A stretch of DNA of 55,455 nucleotides from an uncultured Parafilimonas sp. GTDB lineage: Bacteria > Bacteroidota > Bacteroidia > Chitinophagales > Chitinophagaceae. Below the pieces are notes generated by a model. It worked only from the letters and a program-made list of their open reading frames with translations, did not search any database and was not told the origin of the DNA. This document shows positions 42,582 through 51,733 of this stretch, piece by piece. The number at the start of each line of letters is the position of its first letter. The stretch's first letter is position 1. The position numbers and the translations under genes were made by a program. The stretch covers positions 1 to 55,455 of the forward strand of contig CALAGJ010000182.1 in the NCBI GenBank assembly GCA_937892395.1. The letters run 5' to 3'.

Positions 42582-44378
42582 CTAAAAACAATAACTCCCC
42601 GCCTCAATCATTTTTCCTGATATTCTTCTTCTTGCATCTTTGATATTAAAGGGTTCGGTTTTTGTAAACCGCTTTATTCCAATTAGCATCATACGTAGTT
42701 CATCGCCTTCGGCAAAACTATTGAGCGCATCTCTGCCATTTTTATTCATTCTATCTGCAGCATCATAAATAAAACTACGAGCTATATCAAGATAGATGGC
42801 CGCTGCTTGAGCACCTTGTTTATCTGCAATCTTCATGGCACGTAGCAAAGCCGATTCAGCATGATAGGTGTCAATAGCCATATCCGCAATGTTCATTAAT
42901 ATTTCTTGCTCTTTGTCTAAATTCATCATCAGTTTTTGAACTGCCGCACCTGCCACCAATAAAATAGCTTTCTTAAAATTGGCAATTGCTTTTTTATCAT
43001 TCGCATAAACATCATCATCATCACCAGCACCAAAATCGGGAATGCTCATCAGTTCTTTTGCAACTGACATGGCAGGACCCATCAAGTCTAAGCGCCCTTT
43101 CATGGCACGCTTCAAAGTCATATCTAAAGTGAGTAAGCGATTGATTTCATTGGTACCTTCATAAATCCTGTTGATGCGGCTATCTCTGTATGCACGGGAT
43201 ATATTGTATTCATCACTAAATCCATTTCCACCATGTATTTGCACACCTTCATCCACCACAAAATCGAGTACTTCGCTGCCCACCACTTTAAGCATTGCAC
43301 ACTCTATGGCATATTCCTCAGCTGCTCCAAGTAAAGCATCGGCAAATGGTTTGCCTTCTGCTAACATTGCTGCTTCCTGATCTTCAATTAATTTAGCAGT
43401 ACGATACAATGCGCTTTCGCAAACCCAGGCCCTAATGGCCATTTCTGCTAATTTATGTTTGATAGCTCCAAAGTTGGCAATCGGTGTTTTAAACTGCTCA
43501 CGGGTTATAGCATATTGTACAGAATTATTTATAGCTTGCTTTGTGCCTCCTTGTGTAGCAGCACATAGCTTTAGCCTGCCTATATTTAAAATATTGAAAG
43601 CAATAACATGCCCTTTTCCAATTTCTCCCAATATATTTTCCTTTGGCACTTTGCAGTCTTGAAAATATAATTGAACTGTGGATGATCCTTTAATCCCCAT
43701 CTTGTGTTCTTCCGGCCCTTGTGTAAAACCCTCATAGCCTTTTTCAACTATAAATGCTGTAAATTTATCTCCATCTATTTTTGCAAAAACAATAAATACA
43801 TCTGCAAAGCCACCATTGGTTATCCAACATTTTTGACCATTCAATAAATAGTGACTGCCATCAGCACTCAGAGTAGCACTTGTTTTAGCGCCAAGCGCAT
43901 CACTGCCACTGTTTGGCTCAGTTAATCCATAAGCACCCTTCCATTCGCCACTGGCTAATTTTGGTATGTATTTATTTCTTTGCTCATCATTACCAAAGTA
44001 AAGAATTGGCAATGAACCAATACCGGTATGTGCAGCAATGGCCACTGAAAATGAATGACCTGCACCTAATCCTTCATTGATAATTGTGGAGGTTACAAAG
44101 TCCTTTCCTAACCCTCCAAATGCTTCTGGAAATGCTGTACCCAAAAGTCCTTGCTCACCTGCTTTTGCAAGCAGATTCAACATTAGACCGGGCTCTAATT
44201 TATCCAAACGATCCACCACAGGATATACTTCTGTTTTTAGAAACTGATGACACATATCCATCACCATTTCCTGTTCTTCAGAAAAATCTTCGGGAGTAAA
44301 AATATCAAAAGGTGTACTAGTTTTTGTTAGCCACTCACCTCCTTTTAAAATTGCAGCATTTGAAGTTATTGTTTCCAT
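42582..44378 (-). CDS. Acyl-CoA dehydrogenase, long form
   Basis: 598 residues, longer than the usual 380 because of a C-terminal helical extension, as in the very-long-chain/ACAD9-like class. FAD and substrate motifs are GAYGLTEPNSGSDALGAKTSA and WITNGGFADVFIVFAK; the catalytic base is in NRIYEGTNEINRLL (glutamate of YEGT). It oxidises acyl-CoA to enoyl-CoA in fatty-acid breakdown and passes electrons to ETF. A MarR regulator is encoded just upstream on the same strand (gap about 35 bases), which may control it. Chain length preference is unknown. Confidence 0.93.
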   Translation of the reverse strand: METITSNAAILKGGEWLTKTSTPFDIFTPEDFSEEQEMVMDMCHQFLKTEVYPVVDRLDKLEPGLMLNLLAKAGEQGLLGTAFPEAFGGLGKDFVTSTIINEGLGAGHSFSVAIAAHTGIGSLPILYFGNDEQRNKYIPKLASGEWKGAYGLTEPNSGSDALGAKTSATLSADGSHYLLNGQKCWITNGGFADVFIVFAKIDGDKFTAFIVEKGYEGFTQGPEEHKMGIKGSSTVQLYFQDCKVPKENILGEIGKGHVIAFNILNIGRLKLCAATQGGTKQAINNSVQYAITREQFKTPIANFGAIKHKLAEMAIRAWVCESALYRTAKLIEDQEAAMLAEGKPFADALLGAAEEYAIECAMLKVVGSEVLDFVVDEGVQIHGGNGFSDEYNISRAYRDSRINRIYEGTNEINRLLTLDMTLKRAMKGRLDLMGPAMSVAKELMSIPDFGAGDDDDVYANDKKAIANFKKAILLVAGAAVQKLMMNLDKEQEILMNIADMAIDTYHAESALLRAMKIADKQGAQAAAIYLDIARSFIYDAADRMNKNGRDALNSFAEGDELRMMLIGIKRFTKTEPFNIKDARRRISGKMIEAGSYCF

Positions 44379-44413
44379 CGCATTATTATTTGAGCATTAT
44401 AAATTTTTAAAAA

Positions 44414-44875
44414 CTAATTCAATTTAACCGGTTCAGGGTTAAGGTTATTATATACTGTTTGCAAAACCATTCTTACTGTTTCAATATCCTCTTTATGCAC
44501 ACCCACAAGTGCTTCATCCATTGTTTGATTGGCTATTTCGATGGTCTGATCTTGTAAGTTTTTGCCACTTTCTGTTAAACAAATTTTATTAATTCTTCTA
44601 TCCGTTTCAGACCCTTTCCTTTCTACGAATTTTTGCTTTTCCAGATTATCTACTAACCTTGTTATACTGGGTTTATCTTTGAAACTCCTGATACATAATT
44701 CTTGCTGACTGAGTTCATCTTCTTTCCATAAATGGTATAAGATGCCCCATTGCTCAATAGTTATTTCAAGACCTGCCGCCCTAAAATTTTTTTGCATACG
44801 ACGCACCAGTGCCAAGCTGGCAATGCCATTGAGCATACTATATAATTCCCCTCTTTTAAAATGGTTGCTTGACAT
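44414..44875 (-). CDS. MarR-family transcriptional regulator
   Basis: 153 residues from MSSNHFKRGELY (44875); an upstream ATG at 44902 would include a palindrome in the coding region. The winged-helix domain shows ITIEQWGILYHLWKEDELSQQELCIRSFKDKPSITRLVDNLEKQKFVERKGSETDRR, typical of MarR. Such proteins are dimeric repressors relieved by small acids or acyl compounds. A 14-bp perfect palindrome lies four bases upstream of this start, fitting autoregulation. The next gene downstream encodes acyl-CoA dehydrogenase, a plausible target. Confidence 0.9.
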   Translation of the reverse strand: MSSNHFKRGELYSMLNGIASLALVRRMQKNFRAAGLEITIEQWGILYHLWKEDELSQQELCIRSFKDKPSITRLVDNLEKQKFVERKGSETDRRINKICLTESGKNLQDQTIEIANQTMDEALVGVHKEDIETVRMVLQTVYNNLNPEPVKLN

Positions 44876-44878
44876 ACT

Positions 44879-44892
44879 GTTGTTTAAACAAC
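44879..44892. promoter_or_regulatory. Palindromic operator candidate for the MarR gene
   Basis: GTTGTTTAAACAAC is a perfect 14-bp palindrome placed at the start of the MarR gene, in the gap to the divergent hydrolase. Its size and TTG...CAA arms suit a MarR dimer site. Confidence 0.55.
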
Positions 44893-44962
44893 TAAATTGC
44901 AAAACTGTGGTTTTTCATAGAAATTGCCAAGAAAATTTTTTTAAACCCTGTTAAAACGAAAT

Positions 44963-45799
44963 TTGCAGCTGATGGAGGAGCTTTTCAAACAAATAAAATA
45001 CAAGAATTCCAAAATTGGGTACTTCGTATATGGAAGTGGCAAAAGGCTTTTGATTTGTTTTCAAGGATACGGCGAAGAAAGCAACCAATTTAAAATTCTC
45101 TACCCTCATTTATCAGAAAGATATACCATTGTTTCTATTGCATTTCCATTTCATCAGGGCACCGTTTGGGAGGAATCATTAGATCTAATTCCACATGAGT
45201 GGTCACAGATTATTCAAGAAATTATTACAGTTGTATCAAAAGAAAAACAAAATAAGTACAGCCAATTTTCCCTATCAGCATTTAGTATGGGAGGGCGTAT
45301 TGGCTTTCATTTATTGGGTGAAAAATTATTGCCATTTTCAGAAGCGGTGTTAATGGCACCGGATGGATTGCGGGTAAACCCTTGGTATTATTTAGCCACA
45401 CAAACTATAATTGGAAATGCATTGTTCAAATACACCATGAATCAACCTGGATGGGTTTTTCTACTTATGAAGCCCATAGAAAAGTTGGGATTACTACCGG
45501 GCACATTGCTCAAGTTTGCCAAACGATATTTGGAAAATGAGGAAGAAAGAAAATTGTTGTATCTCCGATGGACCACCATGCGCAGATTCAAAGCAAACAC
45601 CAATAAAATTAAGAAATTGTGTGAGCAGGATGGAACTAAACTTACCTTGGTTTATGGAAAATATGATCCAATCATTTTGAAAAAAAGAAGTGCCGCTTTG
45701 CGGAATGTAGCCAATATCGAAATTGAAGAATTGGAAGCCAGTCATCAATTGATAAAAGAAAAGTATGCTGCGCAACTGGCAGCTTTTTTCCAACAATAA
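44963..45799 (+). CDS. Alpha/beta hydrolase
   Basis: 278 residues (ATG 44963, or 44972). The fold is clear: RLLICFQGYGEESNQFKILYPHLSERYTIVSI, nucleophile elbow FSMGGRIGFHLL (serine after AF), acidic residue in LVYGKYDPII, and the late histidine in LEASHQLIKEKY. No signal peptide is present, so it is probably cytoplasmic. Substrate is unknown. It is divergent from the MarR gene and 41 bases before the glycosyltransferase gene, with which it may be co-transcribed. Confidence 0.85.
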   Translation: MQLMEELFKQIKYKNSKIGYFVYGSGKRLLICFQGYGEESNQFKILYPHLSERYTIVSIAFPFHQGTVWEESLDLIPHEWSQIIQEIITVVSKEKQNKYSQFSLSAFSMGGRIGFHLLGEKLLPFSEAVLMAPDGLRVNPWYYLATQTIIGNALFKYTMNQPGWVFLLMKPIEKLGLLPGTLLKFAKRYLENEEERKLLYLRWTTMRRFKANTNKIKKLCEQDGTKLTLVYGKYDPIILKKRSAALRNVANIEIEELEASHQLIKEKYAAQLAAFFQQ

Positions 45800-45840
45800 A
45801 ATCATTCGGCTACAAATACCTATTCCCCTTTCTTTGCGAA

Positions 45841-46995
45841 ATGAGCTTTATCACGGTATGGATTTACATTACATCAGCATTGCTATGCTGCTATGCATTG
45901 CTCATATTTCTATATTATCGATGGTTTGAAAAGCTGAAACCCTTCACCGTAAACAATAGTGCTATTGTTTTTAAAAATAAATTTAGCATCATTATACCTG
46001 CTCGAAATGAAGCTGCACAAATTGCCACATGTATAGAGTCCATTATGGCAAATCCTTATCCAACAGATTTATTTGAAGTAATTGTAGTGGATGATTTTTC
46101 TACGGATTCCACTGCTGCTATTGTAACCCGTTTAAAAGAAAAATATAGCAACCTCCATATTGTCAGACTGGCACATTGGATTTCTTCACCAATCAACTCT
46201 TATAAAAAAAAGGCAATAGAAACAGGTATAGCGCAGAGTACTTATGAGTGGATTATTACAACAGATGCAGATTGCATGGTGCCCAATAAATGGTTAGAAA
46301 ATTTTGATAACTATTTGCAACAACATCATACTAAATTAGTGGCGGCGCCGGTTATGTTTACCTACAATGGTTCAGCACTACAGGCATTCCAATGTTTAGA
46401 TTTTCTGAGTTTGCAAGGCATTACTGCCGCTTCGGTTTCAGCGGGTTTTCATAGCATGTGCAATGGTGCAAATTTGTGTTATGAAAAAGAAGCATTTCAT
46501 TCAGTAAATGGTTTTGCAGGTGTGGATGATATTGCCAGTGGGGATGACATGCTGTTGATGTATAAAATTCAGCAGGCATATCAAAATAGTTGTGGCTATT
46601 TATTTAGCAGTGATGCCATTGTTCAAACAGCACCAATGCCCAATTGGACATCATTCATCAATCAGCGCATACGCTGGGCCAGCAAGGCAAGCAGTTATAA
46701 GGATAAACGTATATTTTATGTGTTGCTCTTGGTCTATTTTACAAATCTTTTTATCTTAAGTTTTTTACTACTTACTGTTTTTGATATTTCATCATTACTA
46801 TGGTTCATCATTTTTGTAATTGCTAAAACAGTTGTGGAGTGGGCATTTATGAACAGCGTAGCACGATTCTACAAATTGCAAAAAATGATGCCCCTATTTT
46901 TATTATTTCAACCCGTACATATAACATATACCGTTATAGCGGGCTGGCTCGGCAGGTTTGGCAGCTACCAATGGAAAGGACGCACTGTCAAATAA
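45841..46995 (+). CDS. Membrane glycosyltransferase, family 2
   Basis: 384 residues. One N-terminal membrane helix precedes a GT-A domain: FSIIIPARNEAAQIATCIESIMANPYP, EVIVVDDFSTDST, WIITTDADCMVPNKWLENF (DxD-type metal site), DDIASGDDMLLMYKIQQ and QRIRWASKASSYKD (QxxRW-like processive motif). Two or three C-terminal membrane helices follow. The layout is that of processive family 2 transferases which extrude or flip polysaccharide. No other polysaccharide genes flank it. Product is unknown. Confidence 0.9.
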   Translation: MSFITVWIYITSALLCCYALLIFLYYRWFEKLKPFTVNNSAIVFKNKFSIIIPARNEAAQIATCIESIMANPYPTDLFEVIVVDDFSTDSTAAIVTRLKEKYSNLHIVRLAHWISSPINSYKKKAIETGIAQSTYEWIITTDADCMVPNKWLENFDNYLQQHHTKLVAAPVMFTYNGSALQAFQCLDFLSLQGITAASVSAGFHSMCNGANLCYEKEAFHSVNGFAGVDDIASGDDMLLMYKIQQAYQNSCGYLFSSDAIVQTAPMPNWTSFINQRIRWASKASSYKDKRIFYVLLLVYFTNLFILSFLLLTVFDISSLLWFIIFVIAKTVVEWAFMNSVARFYKLQKMMPLFLLFQPVHITYTVIAGWLGRFGSYQWKGRTVK

Positions 46996-47006
46996 TAGCA
47001 TTGTCT

Positions 47007-47014
47007 TATTTTTG
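47007..47014 (+). promoter_or_regulatory. -7 element before the TetR gene
   Basis: TATTTTTG fits TAnnTTTG and ends five bases before the ATG at 47019, which supports that start and a near-leaderless transcript. Confidence 0.5.
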
Positions 47015-47018
47015 CTTC

Positions 47019-47609
47019 ATGGCTAGAATACAAACTGAAAAAGATAAAAGTAGAAAGGAAGTTATCTTGAAAGCGGCGGCATATTTATTTCATGAAAAAG
47101 GATATAAAAGTGCCAGTATGAGAGATCTGGCCAGTCAGGTAGGTGTAGAAGCTGCAAGTTTGTATAATCATATTCGTAGTAAAACAGAGCTTTTGCATGA
47201 TATCTGTTTTGATACTGCCAATTTATATTGGGAGCATTTGCATGAAGTAGAAAAGTCTGGAGAAAGACCAATTGAAAAAATTGAAAGACTCATTCGTTTT
47301 CATATCAATCAGATTATTTCAAACTATGAAGAAGTATATGTAACCGACAGAGAATGGAAGCATTTAACCGAGCCCTATCTGACCAATTATAGAAACCAGC
47401 GCAGAGATTATAGAAAGAGTTTTGCCGCCATTATACAATCAGGTATTGACAATGGAGAAATACAGCAAATAGATGCATCTACTGCTGTATTGATATTGCT
47501 ACATGCTATTACAGGTGTAGAAAGTTGGCATAGAAGTACAGAAAAAATTTCTGCCGAATCACTCGAAAATAATATGTTAACCATTTTTATTAAAGGACTA
47601 AAAAAGTAA
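47019..47609 (+). CDS. TetR-family transcriptional regulator
   Basis: 196 residues from ATG 47019 (MARIQTEKDKSRKEVILKAA); a longer frame from 46839 overlaps the glycosyltransferase gene and is rejected. The N-terminal helix-turn-helix is AYLFHEKGYKSASMRDLASQVGVEAASLYNHIRSKTELL. The ligand-binding half has no assignable effector. It sits 10 bases before the PaaE-like reductase gene on the same strand. In related bacteria TetR genes of this kind sit with phenylacetate genes, so control of the reductase is plausible. Confidence 0.93.
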   Translation: MARIQTEKDKSRKEVILKAAAYLFHEKGYKSASMRDLASQVGVEAASLYNHIRSKTELLHDICFDTANLYWEHLHEVEKSGERPIEKIERLIRFHINQIISNYEEVYVTDREWKHLTEPYLTNYRNQRRDYRKSFAAIIQSGIDNGEIQQIDASTAVLILLHAITGVESWHRSTEKISAESLENNMLTIFIKGLKK

Positions 47610-47618
47610 TAGCCCAAT

Positions 47619-48689
47619 ATGTCACTGCATTTTGAAACACTGCGTGTAAAAGAAGTAAAAACAGAAACAACTGATTGTGTATCCATAGTTTTGGATATAC
47701 CAGAATCTTTACAATCAACCTTTCAATACCAACCTGGTCAACATCTAACACTTAGAAAGATAATAGATGGTAAAGACCTGCGCAGAAGCTATTCTTTATG
47801 CAGTGCGCCGTTCGAAAATGAAATGCGCATTGCTATTAAAAAAATGGAGCATGGTGCTTTTTCAACATGGGCAAATGAACATTTAAAAGCCGGGGATGAT
47901 TTAGAGGTAATGCCCCCTGCGGGGAATTTTTTGCTTAAAGACACCATCCATGCCGCCAACTATGTAGGCATTGCCGCAGGCAGCGGCATCACCCCTATAT
48001 TGAGTATCATGAAAACGGTTTTAGCCAATCATGAGCAAAGCCACTTTACATTAATATATGGCAATAAAAACAGACAAAGCATCATATTTAAAGAGGAGAT
48101 TGAAGCCCTTAAAAATAAGTATATGGGAAGGGTGCAGATTGTGCATGTGCTCAGCAGAGAAAAAACCCTGACTCCAATCAATCAAGGAAGAATTGATACC
48201 GCAAAATGCGAGTCTCTTTCTTCTGCACTACTGCCACTACAAGCTGCTGCTTATTACATTTGTGGGCCCGAGGAAATGATATTTTCTGTACGAGATTTTT
48301 TACAAGAAACAGGAGTAGAAAAATCAAAAATTCATTTTGAATTATTTACTACACAAGCTGCCCTAAAGAAAAAAATTGCCCATCAAAAAGTAAATCAGGA
48401 AGGACCTTCCAGCGAAATTACTATCCAATTAGATGGGCGTGGTTTTTCATTTAACTTACCCTTTGACAGTGATAGTATTTTAGATGCTGCGCTTAGGCAG
48501 GGTGCCGATTTACCATTTGCTTGCAAAGGCGGTGTATGCTGCACTTGCAAAGCAAAACTCATCAATGGCGAAGTGGAGATGGATGTAAATTATGGTCTTG
48601 AACATGATGAAATAGAACAGGGCTATATACTTACTTGCCAAAGCCATCCACTTACAGAGAAAGTGGTGATTGACTTTGATGTGAAATAA
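47619..48689 (+). CDS. PaaE-like FAD/[2Fe-2S] oxidoreductase
   Basis: 356 residues with an N-terminal FAD domain (DLRRSYSLCSAP), an NAD(P)H domain (YVGIAAGSGITPILSIMKT, YYICGPEEMI) and a C-terminal plant-type ferredoxin domain (CKGGVCCTCKAKL, then LTCQS, giving CX4CX2C plus a distant C). This is the domain order of PaaE, the reductase of the phenylacetyl-CoA epoxidase complex. paaABCD are not in the window, so it may serve another oxygenase. It is the last gene before a strong terminator. Confidence 0.9.
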   Translation: MSLHFETLRVKEVKTETTDCVSIVLDIPESLQSTFQYQPGQHLTLRKIIDGKDLRRSYSLCSAPFENEMRIAIKKMEHGAFSTWANEHLKAGDDLEVMPPAGNFLLKDTIHAANYVGIAAGSGITPILSIMKTVLANHEQSHFTLIYGNKNRQSIIFKEEIEALKNKYMGRVQIVHVLSREKTLTPINQGRIDTAKCESLSSALLPLQAAAYYICGPEEMIFSVRDFLQETGVEKSKIHFELFTTQAALKKKIAHQKVNQEGPSSEITIQLDGRGFSFNLPFDSDSILDAALRQGADLPFACKGGVCCTCKAKLINGEVEMDVNYGLEHDEIEQGYILTCQSHPLTEKVVIDFDVK

Positions 48690-48722
48690 AAATAGATGTA
48701 CAGATTGTGATAGTTCTTAAAA

Positions 48723-48754
48723 ATCAAAAGCCCCATTGCTGTGGGGCTTTTGAT
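48723..48754. terminator. Bidirectional terminator, PaaE-like / response regulator
   Basis: A perfect 13-bp stem, ATCAAAAGCCCCA with TGGGGCTTTTGAT, around a six-base loop. It lies between two convergent genes. Confidence 0.88.
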
Positions 48755-48773
48755 AATGAATATTTTACTATTT

Positions 48774-49493
48774 TTATTGTTGTTCTGTAGTATTTTCATA
48801 GAACATGAGTTTAAAACCGGTGCCATGTACATTTACAATTTGTAAACGTGGCTCTGGCCTTAAATACTTTCTCAATCTTACAATATATACATCCATACTG
48901 CGGCCATTGAAATAAGTATCGCTGCCCCATATTTTTTTCAGTGCTTTTTCCCGAGGTACCAGTTCATTTAGACTTTCCAATAAAACACGTGCAAGCTTTA
49001 CTTCTTTTGGCGATAGTTCTATGGTAGTACCATCTTTATATTGCAACAATTTTCTTTTAGGACTGATTAAAATATCTCCAAGCTCATATTCTTTATTTTC
49101 TACCTCTCTATTCAGCTCTTCATTGCGAAGCACCGCTTGAGTAATTTTTGAGAGCAAGACTTGGCTGTCAAATGGTTTGGTTATATAATCATCAGCGCCC
49201 AGTTGATATCCTTTTACGACATCTTCTTTTAATGTTTTGGCTGTTATAAAAAAGAGAGGCACATCATTATTGATATCTCTTATTTCCTCAGCAAGTGTAA
49301 ATCCATCCATTTGGGGCATCATTACATCTAATAAACAAATGTCAAATGTTTCCCGCTGAAATGCTGCAAGACCCAAGCGGCCATCACGTTCTAAGGTTAC
49401 ATCAAAGTCATGCAATTCAAGAAAATTTTTCAAAACCATTCCTAGATTTTGATCATCTTCACATAACAATACTTTAAAAATTTTTTGTTCCAT
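48774..49493 (-). CDS. OmpR-family response regulator
   Basis: 239 residues. The receiver domain has the acidic pair in LLCEDDQNLG, phosphoacceptor D56 in CLLDVMMPQMDG and the lysine in DDYITKPFD. A winged-helix DNA-binding domain follows (about 130-235, with KLLQYKDGTTIELSPKEVKLARVLLE). It resembles the RprY-type regulators of Bacteroides. Such genes usually sit with a kinase gene, but the next gene upstream is an alpha/beta hydrolase, so this regulator is an orphan in this window. Targets are unknown. Confidence 0.93.
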   Translation of the reverse strand: MEQKIFKVLLCEDDQNLGMVLKNFLELHDFDVTLERDGRLGLAAFQRETFDICLLDVMMPQMDGFTLAEEIRDINNDVPLFFITAKTLKEDVVKGYQLGADDYITKPFDSQVLLSKITQAVLRNEELNREVENKEYELGDILISPKRKLLQYKDGTTIELSPKEVKLARVLLESLNELVPREKALKKIWGSDTYFNGRSMDVYIVRLRKYLRPEPRLQIVNVHGTGFKLMFYENTTEQQ

Positions 49494-49635
49494 ATATATA
49501 TTTTCGGATTTCTATTAACCTGTTTTTTATAACAGGGTTTAAAGGTAATGGTAAGAGTTATTATGGTTTAACATTTAATAAAGCCTTTAACAAATGAAGC
49601 AGTAAAAAAATGCTAATTGTTAATGACTCAATTTT

Positions 49636-50673
49636 TTATTTTAATGAAATGGACACTGACTCGGTTTGAAGAGATGAAATATGAAGTACGCCGCTCATAA
49701 ATGCTGTTATGGCAGATTGCACACTCATTAGATCATTCGATTTTATATAACTACCAATTACATGATTTCCAGTATTGGGCAGTGCCTGTTTTACTTTTAA
49801 AGAATCTGGCGTAGAAACAGAAGCGTACATGTTGAGCATGGCAGGTACACTTACAACACTATCCTGATGTATTTCATCTTTATAATAATACAACAACAAT
49901 AATGGAGCTTTTACTTTTGAGAATGTTTCCGGAGTCATAGTAGTTTCCAGCATTTCTTGTAATTGTACAGTAGCTTCTAAGGGATATGTATAATTCCAGT
50001 ATTGTTTATAGATACTCCGTGTATCTTGTGCGGTTACATTATTACTACCGGTTACCGCCCTGGCAATTTGTAAACCCCATGGATTATTCAGCAGGTATGC
50101 TTTGTCATTATTGATTGCAATATTTGGACTTAATAATACAAGCGATGCTACATCATTTGGATATGTAGCTGCTAACTGTAATGCCTGACTGCCTCCAGTG
50201 CTTGTTGCCATTAAAATTACTTTGTTGCCAAGTTGTTTTCCTATTTGTAAAGCCTCTTTTGCAGATTCCCAATATTTATCAGGCGTAATATTGATAAGGT
50301 CCACGCTGGTATCAATACCATGCTCCGCCAAGCGACTTAAATAAAGATTGCATCCAAATGTTTTTGCTATGTTTTTATGTATAGGGGCGCCCTCTTCCTG
50401 ACTGGCAGAAAAGCCATGCAAATAAACTATGGCATATTCTGTTTTGCTGCGCAATGAATCATTAAACCAAACAATTCTTGCTTCGTTGTTTGGTTTAATA
50501 TGGTGTGCAGCCTCATGTGCTATTATATAATTTGTAAGATCAGTTGCAGAGGCTGGTACTTGCGGCAATGTAGCATTGTAAAGAGGAGATTTAGGATTTG
50601 GACCTAGTAAATAAACGATACATAGCAAAGCCACAAATCCCAACAAAAAGCGAAACCATTTTCTTTTAAGCAT
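49636..50673 (-). CDS. Membrane-anchored alpha/beta hydrolase
   Basis: 345 residues with an N-terminal hydrophobic anchor (FRFLLGFVALLCIVYLLGP). The hydrolase part has YAIVYLHGFSASQEEGAP (oxyanion region), nucleophile elbow ATSTGGSQALQL, acidic residue in LYYYKDEIHQDSVV and late histidine in NTGNHVIGSY. It belongs near the lysophospholipase/carboxylesterase (monoglyceride lipase-like) proteins. Substrate is unknown. It lies alone between the response regulator and the LOG gene, all on the minus strand with gaps of 142 and 65 bases. Confidence 0.85.
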   Translation of the reverse strand: MLKRKWFRFLLGFVALLCIVYLLGPNPKSPLYNATLPQVPASATDLTNYIIAHEAAHHIKPNNEARIVWFNDSLRSKTEYAIVYLHGFSASQEEGAPIHKNIAKTFGCNLYLSRLAEHGIDTSVDLINITPDKYWESAKEALQIGKQLGNKVILMATSTGGSQALQLAATYPNDVASLVLLSPNIAINNDKAYLLNNPWGLQIARAVTGSNNVTAQDTRSIYKQYWNYTYPLEATVQLQEMLETTMTPETFSKVKAPLLLLYYYKDEIHQDSVVSVPAMLNMYASVSTPDSLKVKQALPNTGNHVIGSYIKSNDLMSVQSAITAFMSGVLHISSLQTESVSISLK

Positions 50674-50738
50674 AAAATTTTATATGGCTGTAAAATTAGG
50701 GACTAAGTAAACATACCCGATGTGTGCCACATTGCAAC

Positions 50739-51470
50739 TTATTTTTTTTCAAAAAGCCACCATAATCGTTTGCGTGGTTTTAAAGTGAAGTTATCACCAA
50801 TAAATTGTTTAATATGATCCATAGCTTCATCTATATCATCTGTAAGTAAAACAAGCTTGAGGTCTTCCCTACTGATGGTGCCAGCATCAACCATATAATC
50901 TATATAATCCCACAGACCTTTGTAATAATCTTTACCAAAAAGTACTATGGGAAACTTTGTCATAGTTTTAGTTTGTACCAATGTAAGCGTTTCAAAAAAT
51001 TCATCCATTGTGCCAAAGCCACCCGGCATAATAATGAAGGCATAGGAATATTTTGTAAGTAACACTTTGCGTACAAAAAAATGCTCAAATGAAAGATTAA
51101 CATGTAAATATGGGTTGGCTTGCTGCTCAAATGGCAAGATAATATTGCACCCCACAGACATTCCTTTATTTTCAAAAGCACCACGGTTTGCGGCTTCCAT
51201 TATGCCGGGGCCACCACCGGTCATAGTTACAAAACCAAGATCAGCAATGCGACTTCCAAATAATTTTGCTGCTTCATACCATGTATGATTTTCTTTAAAT
51301 CTGGCAGAGCCAAAAACGGTAATGCAAGGGCCTAAAAAATGTAATTTTCTAAATCCCATTAAAAACTGACTTATCACCCTATATAAAAAACCAATTTCAA
51401 AGCTACGGCTTTTTGGTCCTTCTAAGTACACAGGAGTGGCTCCTGGTACCATGCGATTTGCTTTTTTCAT
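50739..51470 (-). CDS. LOG-family protein (TIGR00730)
   Basis: 243 residues of the lysine decarboxylase-like Rossmann family. The signature is complete: TMTGGGPGIMEAANRGAFE and IMPGGFGTMDEFFETLTLVQTK. Known members hydrolyse cytokinin nucleotides or AMP-like nucleotides (phosphoribohydrolase). The family is widespread in bacteria that make no cytokinins, so the physiological substrate here is unclear. The protein has an N-terminal extension with the hydrophobic stretch IGFLYRVISQFLMG. It is divergent from rpmH. Confidence 0.93.
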   Translation of the reverse strand: MKKANRMVPGATPVYLEGPKSRSFEIGFLYRVISQFLMGFRKLHFLGPCITVFGSARFKENHTWYEAAKLFGSRIADLGFVTMTGGGPGIMEAANRGAFENKGMSVGCNIILPFEQQANPYLHVNLSFEHFFVRKVLLTKYSYAFIIMPGGFGTMDEFFETLTLVQTKTMTKFPIVLFGKDYYKGLWDYIDYMVDAGTISREDLKLVLLTDDIDEAMDHIKQFIGDNFTLKPRKRLWWLFEKK

Positions 51471-51645
51471 GGGTACAAATGTAATTAGTGAAATACCACG
51501 AATACCCTTTTGATGACCAATGTAGCAGGTAGTTATTACTACAAAAATGTCCTAACAATACTTAAAATACCCTCAGAATCGATTCCTAAATTGGTAGAAA
51601 AAGTAGTATTTGCTATGCGCAATGAAAAAGATAGATTCATTTCCC

Positions 51646-51653
51646 TATTTTTG
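51646..51653 (+). promoter_or_regulatory. -7 element before rpmH
   Basis: TATTTTTG fits TAnnTTTG, 81 bases before the rpmH ATG. The leader between them could hold control of ribosomal protein L34, but I see only a weak stem (GGCG with CGCC near 51673-51690). Confidence 0.45.
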
Positions 51654-51733
51654 CCGCCCTTTCACCGGTAGGCGTTATGGTGACCGCCACTTGATAACAG
51701 GAAAATATTTTTTCAGTAAGCAAATAAAAAATT

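Noticed and set aside
46839..47018. 60-residue N-terminal extension of the TetR protein
   Set aside because: It overlaps the glycosyltransferase gene in another frame, and a promoter element precedes the ATG at 47019.
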